Origin: Pedobacter cryoconitis
GTDB taxonomy: Bacteria; Bacteroidota; Bacteroidia; Sphingobacteriales; Sphingobacteriaceae
Assembly (NCBI GenBank): GCA_019352875.1
Contig: JAAAFW010000015.1
Coordinates: forward strand, 1,821,090 to 1,885,089
Reading direction: 5' to 3'
Length of the DNA stretch: 64,000 nt
Shown here piece after piece: positions 7,566-17,132 of this stretch (position 1 is the first letter of the stretch; each line of letters begins with the position of its first letter). A program made the position numbers and the translations under genes. The notes beneath the pieces are model-generated. The model made no database searches and was not told the DNA's origin. It saw only the letters and a program-made list of their open reading frames with translations.

Positions 7566-9074
7566 CTACGCATCTTCCGGTAATTCATCATTCCAGCTTT
7601 GCGCTGCATGTACAGCTCTCTTCCATCCTTTGATTGCATTTTTAAGCTTATCCGGCCCACCTTGTGGCTCGAACACTTTTTCCGACTGCCACTGCTTACT
7701 GATTTCATCAACGCTTTCCCAGTAGCCTACCGCCAGCCCTGCCAGATATGCTGCTCCTAATGCAGTCGTTTCTACTATAGAAGGACGGATCACATTACAA
7801 CCCAGAAGATTCGCCTGGAACTGCATTAGCAAGTCGTTAGCTGTTGCACCTCCATCGACACGTAATTCCTTTATCGGCATACCCGAATCTGCTTCCATTG
7901 CTTTCAACACATCCATTGTCTGAAAAGCAATAGATTCTATTGCAGCCCTTGCTATATGGCCAGATGTAGCCCCCCTGCTTAATCCAACTATTGTTCCCCT
8001 TACGTCAGGTTTCCAGTACGGCGCTCCCAGACCCGCGAAAGCGGGCACAAAATATACGCCGCCGTTATCCTTTACACTCAGGGCCAGTTTCTCTACATCT
8101 GCGGAATTCTGGATTATGCCCAGCCCGTCACGCAGCCATTGAACGACTGCTCCGCCGATAAAAATACTACCCTCAAACGCATACTGAATCTGTCCGTTGA
8201 TCTTCCAGGCGACAGTAGTCAGCAAATTATTTTTAGAGGCGATAAATTCCTCACCGATATTCATCAGCATAAAACATCCGGTTCCGTAAGTATTTTTAAC
8301 CATGGCTTTGTCCAGGCACATCTGTCCGAATAGTGCGGCATGCTGGTCTCCGGCAATTCCGGCAATTGGAATTTTTGAAGCAAAAATTGTTGTCTTAGTC
8401 TCCCCATAGATTTCGCTGCTCTGTTTAACCTCAGGAAGCATCGATTTAGGAATATCGAACAGGTCTAATAGTTCCTGATCCCATTCCTGTGTGCGGATAT
8501 TAAACAGCATTGTTCTGCTGGCATTGGTAATATCTGTTACATGTACTTCTCCACGCGTAAAATTCCAGACTAACCAGGTATCTACCGTTCCAAACACCAG
8601 TTCTCCTGCTTCTGCTTTTTCGCGCGCCCCAGCTACATTCTCCAGTATCCAGTTAATTTTAGATGCAGAAAAATAGGCGTCAATCACTAATCCAGTCTTT
8701 TCCCGGACCAGTTCAGTTTTTCCCTGACGCTGCAATGCTTCACAAAACGGTGCGGTTCTGCGGTCCTGCCAGACTATAGCATTATAAACGGGTTTACCTG
8801 TTTTTCTGTCCCATACAATCGTTGTTTCCCGCTGATTGGTAATCCCAATCGCCGCCAGTTGCTTTCCATTAATCCCCATTTTCACGGTAGCTTCTGCAGC
8901 AACACCCGCTTGTGTTGCCCAGATTTCTGTAGGATCATGTTCTACCCAACCTGATTGCGGAAAGATCTGTGTGAATTCTTTCTGAACTACAGACCTTACT
9001 TTTCCGGTATGATCGAATATTATAGCACGCGAACTTGTAGTGCCCTGGTCAAGAGCTAGGATGAATTTTTCCAT
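7566..9074 (-). CDS. glpK: Glycerol kinase
   Basis: 502 residues, the normal length for the FGGY-family glycerol kinase, which makes sn-glycerol 3-phosphate from glycerol and ATP in the cytoplasm. The start ILALDQGTTSSRAIIFD is the first phosphate-binding loop. QSGWVEHDP and NQRETT match the glycerol-binding N-domain. GDQHAALFGQ (about 243-252) carries the catalytic Asp, and RVDGGATANDLLMQFQ is the C-terminal ATP-domain signature. It follows glpD by 9 bases and precedes glpF, so the three form one glycerol-catabolic transcript. Confidence 0.97.
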   Translation of the reverse strand: MEKFILALDQGTTSSRAIIFDHTGKVRSVVQKEFTQIFPQSGWVEHDPTEIWATQAGVAAEATVKMGINGKQLAAIGITNQRETTIVWDRKTGKPVYNAIVWQDRRTAPFCEALQRQGKTELVREKTGLVIDAYFSASKINWILENVAGAREKAEAGELVFGTVDTWLVWNFTRGEVHVTDITNASRTMLFNIRTQEWDQELLDLFDIPKSMLPEVKQSSEIYGETKTTIFASKIPIAGIAGDQHAALFGQMCLDKAMVKNTYGTGCFMLMNIGEEFIASKNNLLTTVAWKINGQIQYAFEGSIFIGGAVVQWLRDGLGIIQNSADVEKLALSVKDNGGVYFVPAFAGLGAPYWKPDVRGTIVGLSRGATSGHIARAAIESIAFQTMDVLKAMEADSGMPIKELRVDGGATANDLLMQFQANLLGCNVIRPSIVETTALGAAYLAGLAVGYWESVDEISKQWQSEKVFEPQGGPDKLKNAIKGWKRAVHAAQSWNDELPEDA

Positions 9075-9083
9075 AAGATGATA

Positions 9084-10667
9084 TTAAGGTTGGTATGGCT
9101 CTAATAAATAGTTTTGCGCAAGTTTAACAAACTCCTGCTTTTGCTGGTCTTGCCAGCTCAGATCATAGTTTAGTTCTTTTGCGATCAGGGCAGCGACTCC
9201 TGCAGCAGAATCTATCGCTGCTCTGGCATCCAGGAATAGCATTCTTACTCTCCTTGCTAGCACATCCTCGACTGTTCTCGCCATTTCATGACGGACAGCC
9301 CAGATTACCTGTGCCTGGATAAAGGGTAAACGCGGATGGATCTGAACTTTCCATTCCGGATTTTCCTCTGCCATTTTAAGCAGATGAGGCAGATCGGTTC
9401 CATAAACAGACATAGGATGTGTAACGTCCAGTCCGGTCTGACAACCGTGTACAGGCAGATTTATTGTTTTGCAATTTTCCGGAGGCAAATGAGCAGTCCT
9501 GTATATCTGGTTAACGGTATCTTCTGCCATCTTTCTGTAGGTAGTCCATTTTCCACCGGTCATCGTAATCAGCCCTGATTTACTGACCAACAGCTTGTGA
9601 CTTCTTGAAATTTCTTTGGTTTTAGTCGACCCTTCTTCTGGTGCTGCTAAAGGCCGCAGACCCGCAAAAACACTTAGCACATCTTTACGCTCAGGTGCTT
9701 TAAGCAGGTAGCTTGCAGTGGTACGCAATACAAAATCTATTTCTTCTTCCAGCGCCACCGGCTCCAGCTGGTGTTCATCCAGCGGTGTATCCGTTGTACC
9801 CAGCACTAGTCTATCATGCCAGGGCACCATAAATAACACTCTTCCGTCTTCGGTATGTGGAATCATGATCGCCTGATCGGCAGGCATAAAACTACGGTCG
9901 ACTACCAAATGGATTCCCTGACTCGATCTAACCAGGGATTTTCGTCCTGGCTGGTCATCCTGAAGCAGTTCATCGACGAAAACACCTGTGGCATTGACAA
10001 CAGATCTGCTCTTTAGTGTATACTGCTTTCCCGTTTCTTTATCTATGGCGCGGACGCCTGAAATCTTTCCTTTTACATCCTTAACCAGCCCCTCCACACG
10101 GAAATAGTTTAATACTGTAGCACCTTGCTCCAGTGCTGTCTGTGCCAGGTTTACCGCGAGTCGAGAATCATCAAACTGTCCGTCATGATAACTGACTCCC
10201 CCATGAAGTTTCTCCTGATTGATCGTTGGAATAGTATTAACCATTTCAGTGCGGGACAAATGACGCGCTCTTCCAAAGCCAAGTTTCCCGGCGAGCAGGT
10301 CATAGACAGACAAACCAATGGTATAAAAAGGGCCGGACCACCAGGTATAATTAGGGATCACGAAAACTTCGTTCTTAACCAGATGGGCCGCATTCTTTAG
10401 TAACAAACCTCTCTCATAAAGCGCTTCCCGCACCAGACCGATATTCCCCTGCGCAAGGTACCTTACTCCGCCATGCACCAGTTTCGTACTCCGGCTGGAG
10501 GTACCCTTTGCAAAGTCGACCTGCTCCAGCAATAGGGTCTTTAGTCCCCTGCTAGCTGCATCAACTGCTGTCCCCAGCCCTGTCGCTCCTCCGCCTACGA
10601 TAATAACGTCCCAAAGTTGCTGCTGGTTATCCAGTATTTCAATCAGTTTTTTCCTGTCAGTTTGCAT
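9084..10667 (-). CDS. glpD: FAD-dependent glycerol-3-phosphate dehydrogenase
   Basis: 527 residues. The N-terminal dinucleotide fold VIIVGGGATGLGTAVDAAS (about 21-39) binds FAD, and GTSSRSTKLVHGGVRYL is the family signature after the second strand. The C-terminal DAO_C helical domain (about 400-520) matches the respiratory GlpD/GlpA family. It oxidises glycerol 3-phosphate to dihydroxyacetone phosphate at the inner membrane and passes electrons to menaquinone. It lies directly before glpK. No GlpR-type regulator is nearby, so control of the cluster cannot be read here. Confidence 0.95.
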   Translation of the reverse strand: MQTDRKKLIEILDNQQQLWDVIIVGGGATGLGTAVDAASRGLKTLLLEQVDFAKGTSSRSTKLVHGGVRYLAQGNIGLVREALYERGLLLKNAAHLVKNEVFVIPNYTWWSGPFYTIGLSVYDLLAGKLGFGRARHLSRTEMVNTIPTINQEKLHGGVSYHDGQFDDSRLAVNLAQTALEQGATVLNYFRVEGLVKDVKGKISGVRAIDKETGKQYTLKSRSVVNATGVFVDELLQDDQPGRKSLVRSSQGIHLVVDRSFMPADQAIMIPHTEDGRVLFMVPWHDRLVLGTTDTPLDEHQLEPVALEEEIDFVLRTTASYLLKAPERKDVLSVFAGLRPLAAPEEGSTKTKEISRSHKLLVSKSGLITMTGGKWTTYRKMAEDTVNQIYRTAHLPPENCKTINLPVHGCQTGLDVTHPMSVYGTDLPHLLKMAEENPEWKVQIHPRLPFIQAQVIWAVRHEMARTVEDVLARRVRMLFLDARAAIDSAAGVAALIAKELNYDLSWQDQQKQEFVKLAQNYLLEPYQP

Positions 10668-10696
10668 AGTTTTTATGTTCTGTTTATGAAAATAGA

Positions 10697-11245
10697 TTAG
10701 ACTTCAAGCACACACCGTTCTTCTAATAGCTCTTCCCGGCAGGATACCGCATCAAAACCGGCATGCATAGCTTCCTCTTCTTTTGCAATAATTGCTTTTC
10801 TTTTCTTTCGTTTCATTGCCTGTGCGAAACGCCGGATATCATCCTGACTTTTTAAAATGAGTCCAGGTACCTCTCTGGGTTTATGGTCATCGCCCATAGC
10901 AACCATTGTAAAATAGCTGGTGTTAGTATGCTTGATTACCTGTGTTTTCAGGTTTTCAGAAATAACCCTGATCCCGATTACAATCGAAGTCCTGCCGACA
11001 TAATTAACAGAAGCCATTAAAGACAGTAATTCCCCAACTTCTACAGGCTCCAGAAAATTCACTACATCTATCGAAGCGGTTATACAATATCCGTCTGCAT
11101 GTTTTGCCGCACAGACATAGGCAACTTTATCCATCAGACTTAAAATTAGACCACCATGTATTTTTCCTCCGAAATTGGAATAAGAGGGGATCATCAATTC
11201 TGTTAAAGTCGTCTGAGAAGCCTTTACGGTCTTATATCCTTCCAT
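10697..11245 (-). CDS. Hotdog-fold acyl-CoA thioesterase
   Basis: 182 residues. The hotdog core spans about 12-130, with NFGGKIHGGLILSLMDKVAYVCAAKHA, the helix and active-site region of the YciA/acyl-CoA thioester hydrolase family. The tail from about 135 is basic (KRKKRKA) and then acidic. It would hydrolyse acyl-CoA in the cytoplasm; chain-length preference is not visible. It lies 29 bases before glpD on the same strand and may be the first gene of that transcript. A second member of the family is at 23001-23522. Confidence 0.88.
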   Translation of the reverse strand: MEGYKTVKASQTTLTELMIPSYSNFGGKIHGGLILSLMDKVAYVCAAKHADGYCITASIDVVNFLEPVEVGELLSLMASVNYVGRTSIVIGIRVISENLKTQVIKHTNTSYFTMVAMGDDHKPREVPGLILKSQDDIRRFAQAMKRKKRKAIIAKEEEAMHAGFDAVSCREELLEERCVLEV

Positions 11246-11363
11246 AGCAATACTTTTATAGGCAATTTATGTTTTTTCTTCATAGTTTTGATTCTAAAAC
11301 CGATATGTTCTTTTTGAAAAATCCGGATCGGTCAGGCACCTTATAATCTTCAGCTACATTCCT

Positions 11364-11858
11364 ATGAAAAATCAGAACGGCAAGATCCAGTTCATCCCGC
11401 TAGTTGTTAATTTGCTGATCACTATGTCTATCGGATTAGTCGGCGGCCTTCTTACGGTTTCTTCTGTCAGAACATGGTATCCGGGGTTAGCTAAACCTGA
11501 ATTCAATCCTCCAAACTGGCTATTTGGTCCGGTATGGTCTATATTGTTTATCGCAATTGGCATTGCCGCTTACCGGATCTGGATTAAGAGAAACCAGATC
11601 GCCCATCTCCCAAGAACTATTGCTATTTATGCTATACAGCTGATTCTGAACCTCTGCTGGTCCTATCTTTTTTTCTACCACCATTTATTAGGGGCTGCGC
11701 TGTTCGAGATTGTCGCACTATTGATTGCAATTCTGGTTAATGGGCTGATATTCTACAAAATCGACAAAATTGCAGGTTTAATCTTCGTCCCTTATTTTCT
11801 CTGGGTCAGTTTTGCGACGCTGCTGACTTATAATATCTATATTTTGAATTCGTTGTAA
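11364..11858 (+). CDS. tspO: TspO/MBR-family tryptophan-rich sensory protein
   Basis: 164 residues with five predicted transmembrane helices. WYPGLAKPEFNPPNWLFGPVW (about 33-53) is the conserved TspO stretch. LNLCWSYLFFYHHLLGAALFEI and WVSFATLLTYNIYILN carry the Trp-rich helices and the C-terminal ligand-site helix. TspO proteins bind porphyrins and related ligands in the membrane, and some degrade them in light. The gene is divergent from the thioesterase across 118 bases, and the phospholipase gene follows after 23 bases. The protein is a likely outer- or inner-membrane helical dimer; its role here is not evident. Confidence 0.93.
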   Translation: MKNQNGKIQFIPLVVNLLITMSIGLVGGLLTVSSVRTWYPGLAKPEFNPPNWLFGPVWSILFIAIGIAAYRIWIKRNQIAHLPRTIAIYAIQLILNLCWSYLFFYHHLLGAALFEIVALLIAILVNGLIFYKIDKIAGLIFVPYFLWVSFATLLTYNIYILNSL

Positions 11859-11881
11859 TTTAAAACCTGTATTTTAGGAAT

Positions 11882-14200
11882 GTGATCCATATTAAGACCA
11901 TATTGCTACTACTGCTCTGCTTTTTAAGTATCAGTTCACAAGCCCAGAAAGTGGGCCTGGTGCTCAGTGGTGGTGGTGCAAAAGGTCTCGCGCATATAGG
12001 TACACTTAAAGCACTTGAAGAAAACGGTATTCCTATCGACTATATTACCGGTACCTCTATGGGTGGTATCGTGGGTGCACTTTATGCAGCAGGTTATTCT
12101 CCGCTTCAAATCGAAAAAATCGCTTTATCCCCCGATTTTCAGGACTGGGTAACCGGCAGGTACAAAAGTGATTACAGCTTCTACTTTCAGAAGAGCAATC
12201 CCAACTCTTCTATGCTTGCTGCAAAACTAACGGTAGACACATCACTGCGCATGAGCTTCCGTCCTATTTTAATCAACGACATCCCGTTGAACTTCGCTTT
12301 ACTGGAAATGTTATCACAGGCTTCAGCAATTTCTAAGGATAATTTTGATAACCTGTTTGTCCCTTACCGCTGTATGGTATCGGATATATTTTCGCAGAGC
12401 AGTATTGTGGTTAAAAAAGGGAGTCTGGCCGAAGCGGTCCGTGCAACAATGACTGTTCCGTTGATTTACAGACCAATTAAACTCGACAATCAGTATGTCT
12501 TTGATGGCGGGCTATACAATAATTTTCCTGCAGATGTGATGAAAGATGAATTTAAACCGGATCATATTATCGGTGTGAATGTCTCATCCAAAAACTTTAA
12601 GGAATACCCAAAAAATGGTGATGACCGGCTGATGAACAGGTTAATGCTTTATATGTTCCTCTCCCGCTCAGACTCTACTCTGGTTGGAAAGAACGGTATT
12701 TATATACAACCCGAACTCCAGGATTTCACATCGGGCAATTTTACCCCCGTGGCAGCCCTTATTCAAAAAGGTTATGAAGCTACAATGGCCGATATGCCCC
12801 GTTTACTTAAAATGACCAGCCGCCGTACGCAACCTGCTGAACTCGCAATCCGCCGGAATGAATTCAATAATAAAAAACCACTACTGGTTTTTGACAGGGT
12901 CAAAGTAAGCGGGGTAAATGAACTGCAGAAAAAATATATTGAACGTCTTTTCAAAAGAGATAAGCCTACTTTTGATCTTTCAGATATCAAACAAGGTTAT
13001 TATAAACTGGTAGCAGATGAAACGTTTGAGACCATCTATCCTAATATCGTCTATAACCAGGATTCAGACAGTTATACTTTCGAAATCCTCGCCCAGCCTA
13101 AAAAAAGTTTCAAGGTAGAACTGGGTGGTAATATTTCTACCAGGCCAATCAGCAATGTTTTTCTGGGTCTGCAGTACAACTATCTCGGCCGTAAAGCTTA
13201 TACCTTTGGTGCAAATTTCTATTCCGGCCGTTTTTATGAGTCTGTTCAACTAAACGGGAGAATTGATTTCCCATCCAAATTACCTTTCTTTTTGGCCGGT
13301 TCGATGACCTATAATCACTTTAACTACTACAACACAAGCAAGATTTTTATTGAGAATCCGAGCCCGACTTACATCGAACAGTCCGACAGGAACATTCAGT
13401 TGATGGGGGGCATACCTCTGAACAGGAATACTAAAATTACCCTGGGCGGTTCCCTGATCAGCAACAATGACCGGTACAGTCCAAATAATACTTTTCAAAT
13501 AGGTGATGTTCTGGATAAGACAATATTTAACGGGGGCCGCATCTCTCTTAATTTCGAGCAGATGACTTTTAACCGCAAGCAATACGCTTCAAGCGGCAGG
13601 AATTTCCTGATCAGTCTGAATTACTTCACCGGCAAGGAAAGCTATACTCCAGGCAACATTCTAAGTAAACTGGCCAGTACAGGATTTGAAGAAGTACACC
13701 GAAGAAACCGGGAATGGTTCAGCGTTAAGGTCAGTGATGAAAACTATTTTTTCCACAACAGGAATTACAGTTTAGGTTATCTAATGGAGGGCGTATTGTC
13801 AACGCAGCCTTTATTCTCCACCTATTATTCTTCTTTACTGGCCGCTCCGGCCTTTTACCCGCTACAGGACAGCAGGTCATTGTTTCTGGAAAACTTCAGA
13901 TCAAGAACTTATCTGGCCGGCGGTCTTAAAAACGTATTCCAACTCCGCAAAAACTTCAGCTTTAGGGTAGAAGGATTTTTGTTTCTCCCTTATCAGGAAA
14001 TTAAGCAGAATGGTCTCCAAAATGCACGCAGTCAGGCCCATTTCAGAAACCTGCATTATGCCGGAACAGCAGGCCTGGTTTATCAGTCTCCTGTGGGTCC
14101 GGTCAGTATCAGCTATAATTTATATGATGATGCGGTAAAAAGAAACGGCGTTTTACTACATTTGGGCTATCTTATTTACAACAAGAGAGCAATTGAATAA
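11882..14200 (+). CDS. Patatin-like phospholipase fused to an Omp85-type outer-membrane barrel
   Basis: 772 residues from a GTG start: an overlapping ATG at 11880 is followed at once by TGA. The signal peptide runs to about residue 21. The patatin domain (about 24-215) has the oxyanion loop SGGGAKG, the nucleophile elbow GTSMGG (Ser59) and the DGG motif (Asp208), so the Ser-Asp dyad is intact. A POTRA-like segment (about 325-395) and a C-terminal 16-strand-type barrel follow, with strands such as FKVELGGNISTRPISNVFLG. The protein should sit in the outer membrane with its lipase domain in the periplasm, like PlpD-type proteins. The short membrane-protein gene behind it is probably co-transcribed. 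Confidence 0.93.
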   Translation: MIHIKTILLLLLCFLSISSQAQKVGLVLSGGGAKGLAHIGTLKALEENGIPIDYITGTSMGGIVGALYAAGYSPLQIEKIALSPDFQDWVTGRYKSDYSFYFQKSNPNSSMLAAKLTVDTSLRMSFRPILINDIPLNFALLEMLSQASAISKDNFDNLFVPYRCMVSDIFSQSSIVVKKGSLAEAVRATMTVPLIYRPIKLDNQYVFDGGLYNNFPADVMKDEFKPDHIIGVNVSSKNFKEYPKNGDDRLMNRLMLYMFLSRSDSTLVGKNGIYIQPELQDFTSGNFTPVAALIQKGYEATMADMPRLLKMTSRRTQPAELAIRRNEFNNKKPLLVFDRVKVSGVNELQKKYIERLFKRDKPTFDLSDIKQGYYKLVADETFETIYPNIVYNQDSDSYTFEILAQPKKSFKVELGGNISTRPISNVFLGLQYNYLGRKAYTFGANFYSGRFYESVQLNGRIDFPSKLPFFLAGSMTYNHFNYYNTSKIFIENPSPTYIEQSDRNIQLMGGIPLNRNTKITLGGSLISNNDRYSPNNTFQIGDVLDKTIFNGGRISLNFEQMTFNRKQYASSGRNFLISLNYFTGKESYTPGNILSKLASTGFEEVHRRNREWFSVKVSDENYFFHNRNYSLGYLMEGVLSTQPLFSTYYSSLLAAPAFYPLQDSRSLFLENFRSRTYLAGGLKNVFQLRKNFSFRVEGFLFLPYQEIKQNGLQNARSQAHFRNLHYAGTAGLVYQSPVGPVSISYNLYDDAVKRNGVLLHLGYLIYNKRAIE

Positions 14201-14212
14201 ATAACCTCATTC

Positions 14213-14743
14213 ATGAAAACACTATTATCCTGCCTGATACTGCTCCTGTTTACAGGCAATGCTTATAGTCAGAAAGCCGAGATCAATAACTTCCTGGTGA
14301 AGGAAGGGCTGCTCAAAAACAGTAAATTGGCAATTATTGCTGCTGATTCACTGGATCAGCCTTTGGAAAGGATCAATGGGTTGTACACTTTTACAGTTAG
14401 CGGTTTTACACAGCCATTAAAATTTAATGAGGGGGTTGCTGTTTTACCAATGCAGCTGGAAAGGTCCGCATTTGTGTATATCAAACATGAAAACGAAAGG
14501 GGAACACACAGTAAATTACTTTATGTTTATAAGAAGGATGGAAATCTGAACCCTATAGCAATCAATAGTATGTGGCTGATATTGATTCCCCTGCTATTGG
14601 TCTTTATCGCCTTCGCATTCAGAAAACTTATCATTTTTGTAGTTATACTCCTGCTGGTCTTTATGTACTTCAATCACAGTAATGGTCTAAATCTCTCTAC
14701 TTTTTTCGAAACAGTTTTTGATACCCTGAAAACACTTTTCTAA
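14213..14743 (+). CDS. Small exported protein with C-terminal membrane helices, unknown function
   Basis: 176 residues. A signal peptide (about 1-19, ending AYSQ) is followed by a periplasmic region of about 95 residues and two closely spaced hydrophobic segments (about 121-135 and 138-151, SMWLILIPLLLVFIAFAF and LIIFVVILLLVFMYF). I do not recognise a family. It starts 12 bases after the phospholipase gene and is probably translated from the same message, so it may be an inner-membrane partner of that protein (inference). It converges with tamL, with a 13-base gap. Confidence 0.75.
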   Translation: MKTLLSCLILLLFTGNAYSQKAEINNFLVKEGLLKNSKLAIIAADSLDQPLERINGLYTFTVSGFTQPLKFNEGVAVLPMQLERSAFVYIKHENERGTHSKLLYVYKKDGNLNPIAINSMWLILIPLLLVFIAFAFRKLIIFVVILLLVFMYFNHSNGLNLSTFFETVFDTLKTLF

Positions 14744-14756
14744 TTCGGAACTCTGC

Positions 14757-17132
14757 TTAAAACGGAAGCCCGATTCCGAAGTTATACTGCATAAAATTGT
14801 AAGTAAACGGATAGTTATTGAGCTTATATTCAGCTTTAAAATCTTTACCGCCTGTGAGGAATTTACGGATCACCCATTGCTCTGAGGGATCAAACTGCGG
14901 ATCTCTCAATTTTAAACCGATATCAAAACGGAATACGAAGAAGTCAAGATCATAACGGAACCCGATACCTGTTCCAACTCCTAACTGGTTTCCTAATTTC
15001 TTGAAATTAAAATATCTCTCTGGCTGCGGGTTTCCCGGTGAAATATCCCATACGTTCCCCGCATCTAAAAATACTGCGCCCTTTAATTTTGCACCAAAAA
15101 AGTTATCAATCATTTTATAACGGTATTCCAAATTGGCCTGAATGCTCATCTGCCCAAGCTGATCGATACCATATAATCTTCTTCTGGCTGCCTCGGTAGG
15201 ATTTCTCTCTCCACGATTATAATTACCCGGCCCCAATGTTCTGGCTTGCCATGCCCTTACTCCATTCGAGCCACCCGCAAAGAATAACTTCTCAAACGGT
15301 ATTGATGTGGAATTTCCATATGCAAAGCCAACTCCTGCATTTATACGTGCAATAAACTGTCTGTCCGGACTGAGAGTTTTATACCATCGCACATCAATTT
15401 CCGGTCTGATATACTGATTATAGGGCAAACCCAATAATTTCGCGTAATCGCCGGCAGCAGGATCATGCTTTCCGCCAGATAGCCTGGTGATCGCGTCAAG
15501 CATATTTCCAGCGACGTCTATATTTCCTCTGAAATAAATAAAACTCTCGTTCCGAAGCAATTTATTCGCATTCAGGGAATAAGAGTATTTCATACCTATA
15601 GTCAAATCTCTTCTGCTCAGCAAAGCCAGGTTATAGGAATTATTTAATTCCAGATCCTGTCCCTCAGGGCTATTAGGATCCAGTAAAATATCTCCAAACC
15701 TATATTCAAAATTTAAAGGTGTAAAAGTGTGAAGCTTCGATTTGGTTTCTACCCATTCATAGGTCATAGAGTTTAGAAAAACTCTACGGACAAAAAAGTC
15801 TTTCTGCAGGGCATAAACATAACTCGTGGAGAATGATGTATAAGGAATTCCATTTTTACCCATCATAGGGATATCAAACGGTACCATTAGCCGCGGCACA
15901 CTTAATGTAGCGCTCATGGAGAAGTCACGTTGATAGATGTCTTTGAATAAACTTCCTCCCTGTCCTATCCGTGACTGCAGTCCGCCCTTGATCTGAAATT
16001 CAAATCTCTCCGCACCTCTGAAAATATTATTATTGGTATACGTATTACTAACTGTAAAACCCACCGTCCCCTGATTGAAGGGTATTTCCCCCTCTACCCG
16101 GTTACTCATTCGCTTTTGTGGAATCATTTGCACCAGAGGCCTTAAAACAGGAGTACTGTCGCTTTCTTTGATATAATCGATTTTCACATTTTTAAAAACG
16201 TTTAATTCATATAAGCGATCGTAAGTCAGATTTTCCATCTCGCTGCTATATAAATTACCCATTTTTATAAAATCATAACGGACGATTGGATTTCTTCGGA
16301 AACGTCCTGAAAGGTCCGTATACCTGATTCCTCTGAAATTTCTCGGATTAAGCTGAACAGAATCAGGAAAACCTGCCGTTGTCGGGGCAATTAATATATT
16401 AGTTTCTCCGATTTTGTACTGCGTATGTTTGCTTTTATCTTCCGGATTATCAATATACATAACCACATGAGCTGTACTGTTCGCGAAAGCAGAATCGACT
16501 GTATAACGAATGTAAGGACGGCTAAAATCATAAAAACCATGTTCCTTCATCACCTGATAAACTTTTTCCCGCTCCAGAGAAAGGGAATCGTCATCATATT
16601 GCATTCCTTCTTTCAAGTGCGTAAAAGAAGGTTTTAAATCAAAATAAAGTTTTTTAACTGTACTGTCAGGAATCACATATCCGAGTTTTTCAACTTTAAA
16701 TGCCGGTCCTGTATTGGCGACGAATTCCACGGCAGCGCGTTGTCTTTTCACTGCAATAGAAGATGTGACTGTTGCCTTAAAAAAACCCTTACTCTGCAGA
16801 TACTTCTCTACCTGGTTTCTTGATATCTCTACGAGCGTACTATCCAGTACCGGTGCTGGCTTACCTACCGATTTGATTTTAAAAAGAGAATAAAAAATAT
16901 TGTACAATCCAACATTAATACCCAGCTTCGAGGCTGGCCTTATGTCCTTCTGAATATAGTTTACTGCTTCTTCTTTATATTTGGATGGAATACTGTCGAT
17001 TTCAATTTTTTTCACGATTGCCTGATTATCCTCGATAAATTTAGTCGATGAACATCCGTTCAAAAACACGAGAAATAATAGTAATTTTGCGAAGAAATAA
17101 AATCGCGCTTTATAAATAGAATATGCTTTCAA
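14757..17132 (-). CDS. tamL: TamL-type BamA/TamA-family outer-membrane lipoprotein
   Basis: 791 residues. An N-terminal leader with lipobox LNGC (Cys about 27) precedes POTRA-like repeats (about 40-330) and a surface-antigen D15 barrel (about 400-791). The barrel includes the lid-lock type motif FFAGGSNGVRAWQARTLGPG and a C-terminal aromatic strand ending GIGLPF. Bacteroidota replace TamA with this lipidated TamL, which works with TamB in outer-membrane biogenesis. The only start upstream of the lipobox in this frame is a TTG at 17132, since a TAA lies seven codons before it. The first 10 bases overlap the divergent methyltransferase gene. No tamB follows here. Confidence 0.92.
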   Translation of the reverse strand: MKAYSIYKARFYFFAKLLLFLVFLNGCSSTKFIEDNQAIVKKIEIDSIPSKYKEEAVNYIQKDIRPASKLGINVGLYNIFYSLFKIKSVGKPAPVLDSTLVEISRNQVEKYLQSKGFFKATVTSSIAVKRQRAAVEFVANTGPAFKVEKLGYVIPDSTVKKLYFDLKPSFTHLKEGMQYDDDSLSLEREKVYQVMKEHGFYDFSRPYIRYTVDSAFANSTAHVVMYIDNPEDKSKHTQYKIGETNILIAPTTAGFPDSVQLNPRNFRGIRYTDLSGRFRRNPIVRYDFIKMGNLYSSEMENLTYDRLYELNVFKNVKIDYIKESDSTPVLRPLVQMIPQKRMSNRVEGEIPFNQGTVGFTVSNTYTNNNIFRGAERFEFQIKGGLQSRIGQGGSLFKDIYQRDFSMSATLSVPRLMVPFDIPMMGKNGIPYTSFSTSYVYALQKDFFVRRVFLNSMTYEWVETKSKLHTFTPLNFEYRFGDILLDPNSPEGQDLELNNSYNLALLSRRDLTIGMKYSYSLNANKLLRNESFIYFRGNIDVAGNMLDAITRLSGGKHDPAAGDYAKLLGLPYNQYIRPEIDVRWYKTLSPDRQFIARINAGVGFAYGNSTSIPFEKLFFAGGSNGVRAWQARTLGPGNYNRGERNPTEAARRRLYGIDQLGQMSIQANLEYRYKMIDNFFGAKLKGAVFLDAGNVWDISPGNPQPERYFNFKKLGNQLGVGTGIGFRYDLDFFVFRFDIGLKLRDPQFDPSEQWVIRKFLTGGKDFKAEYKLNNYPFTYNFMQYNFGIGLPF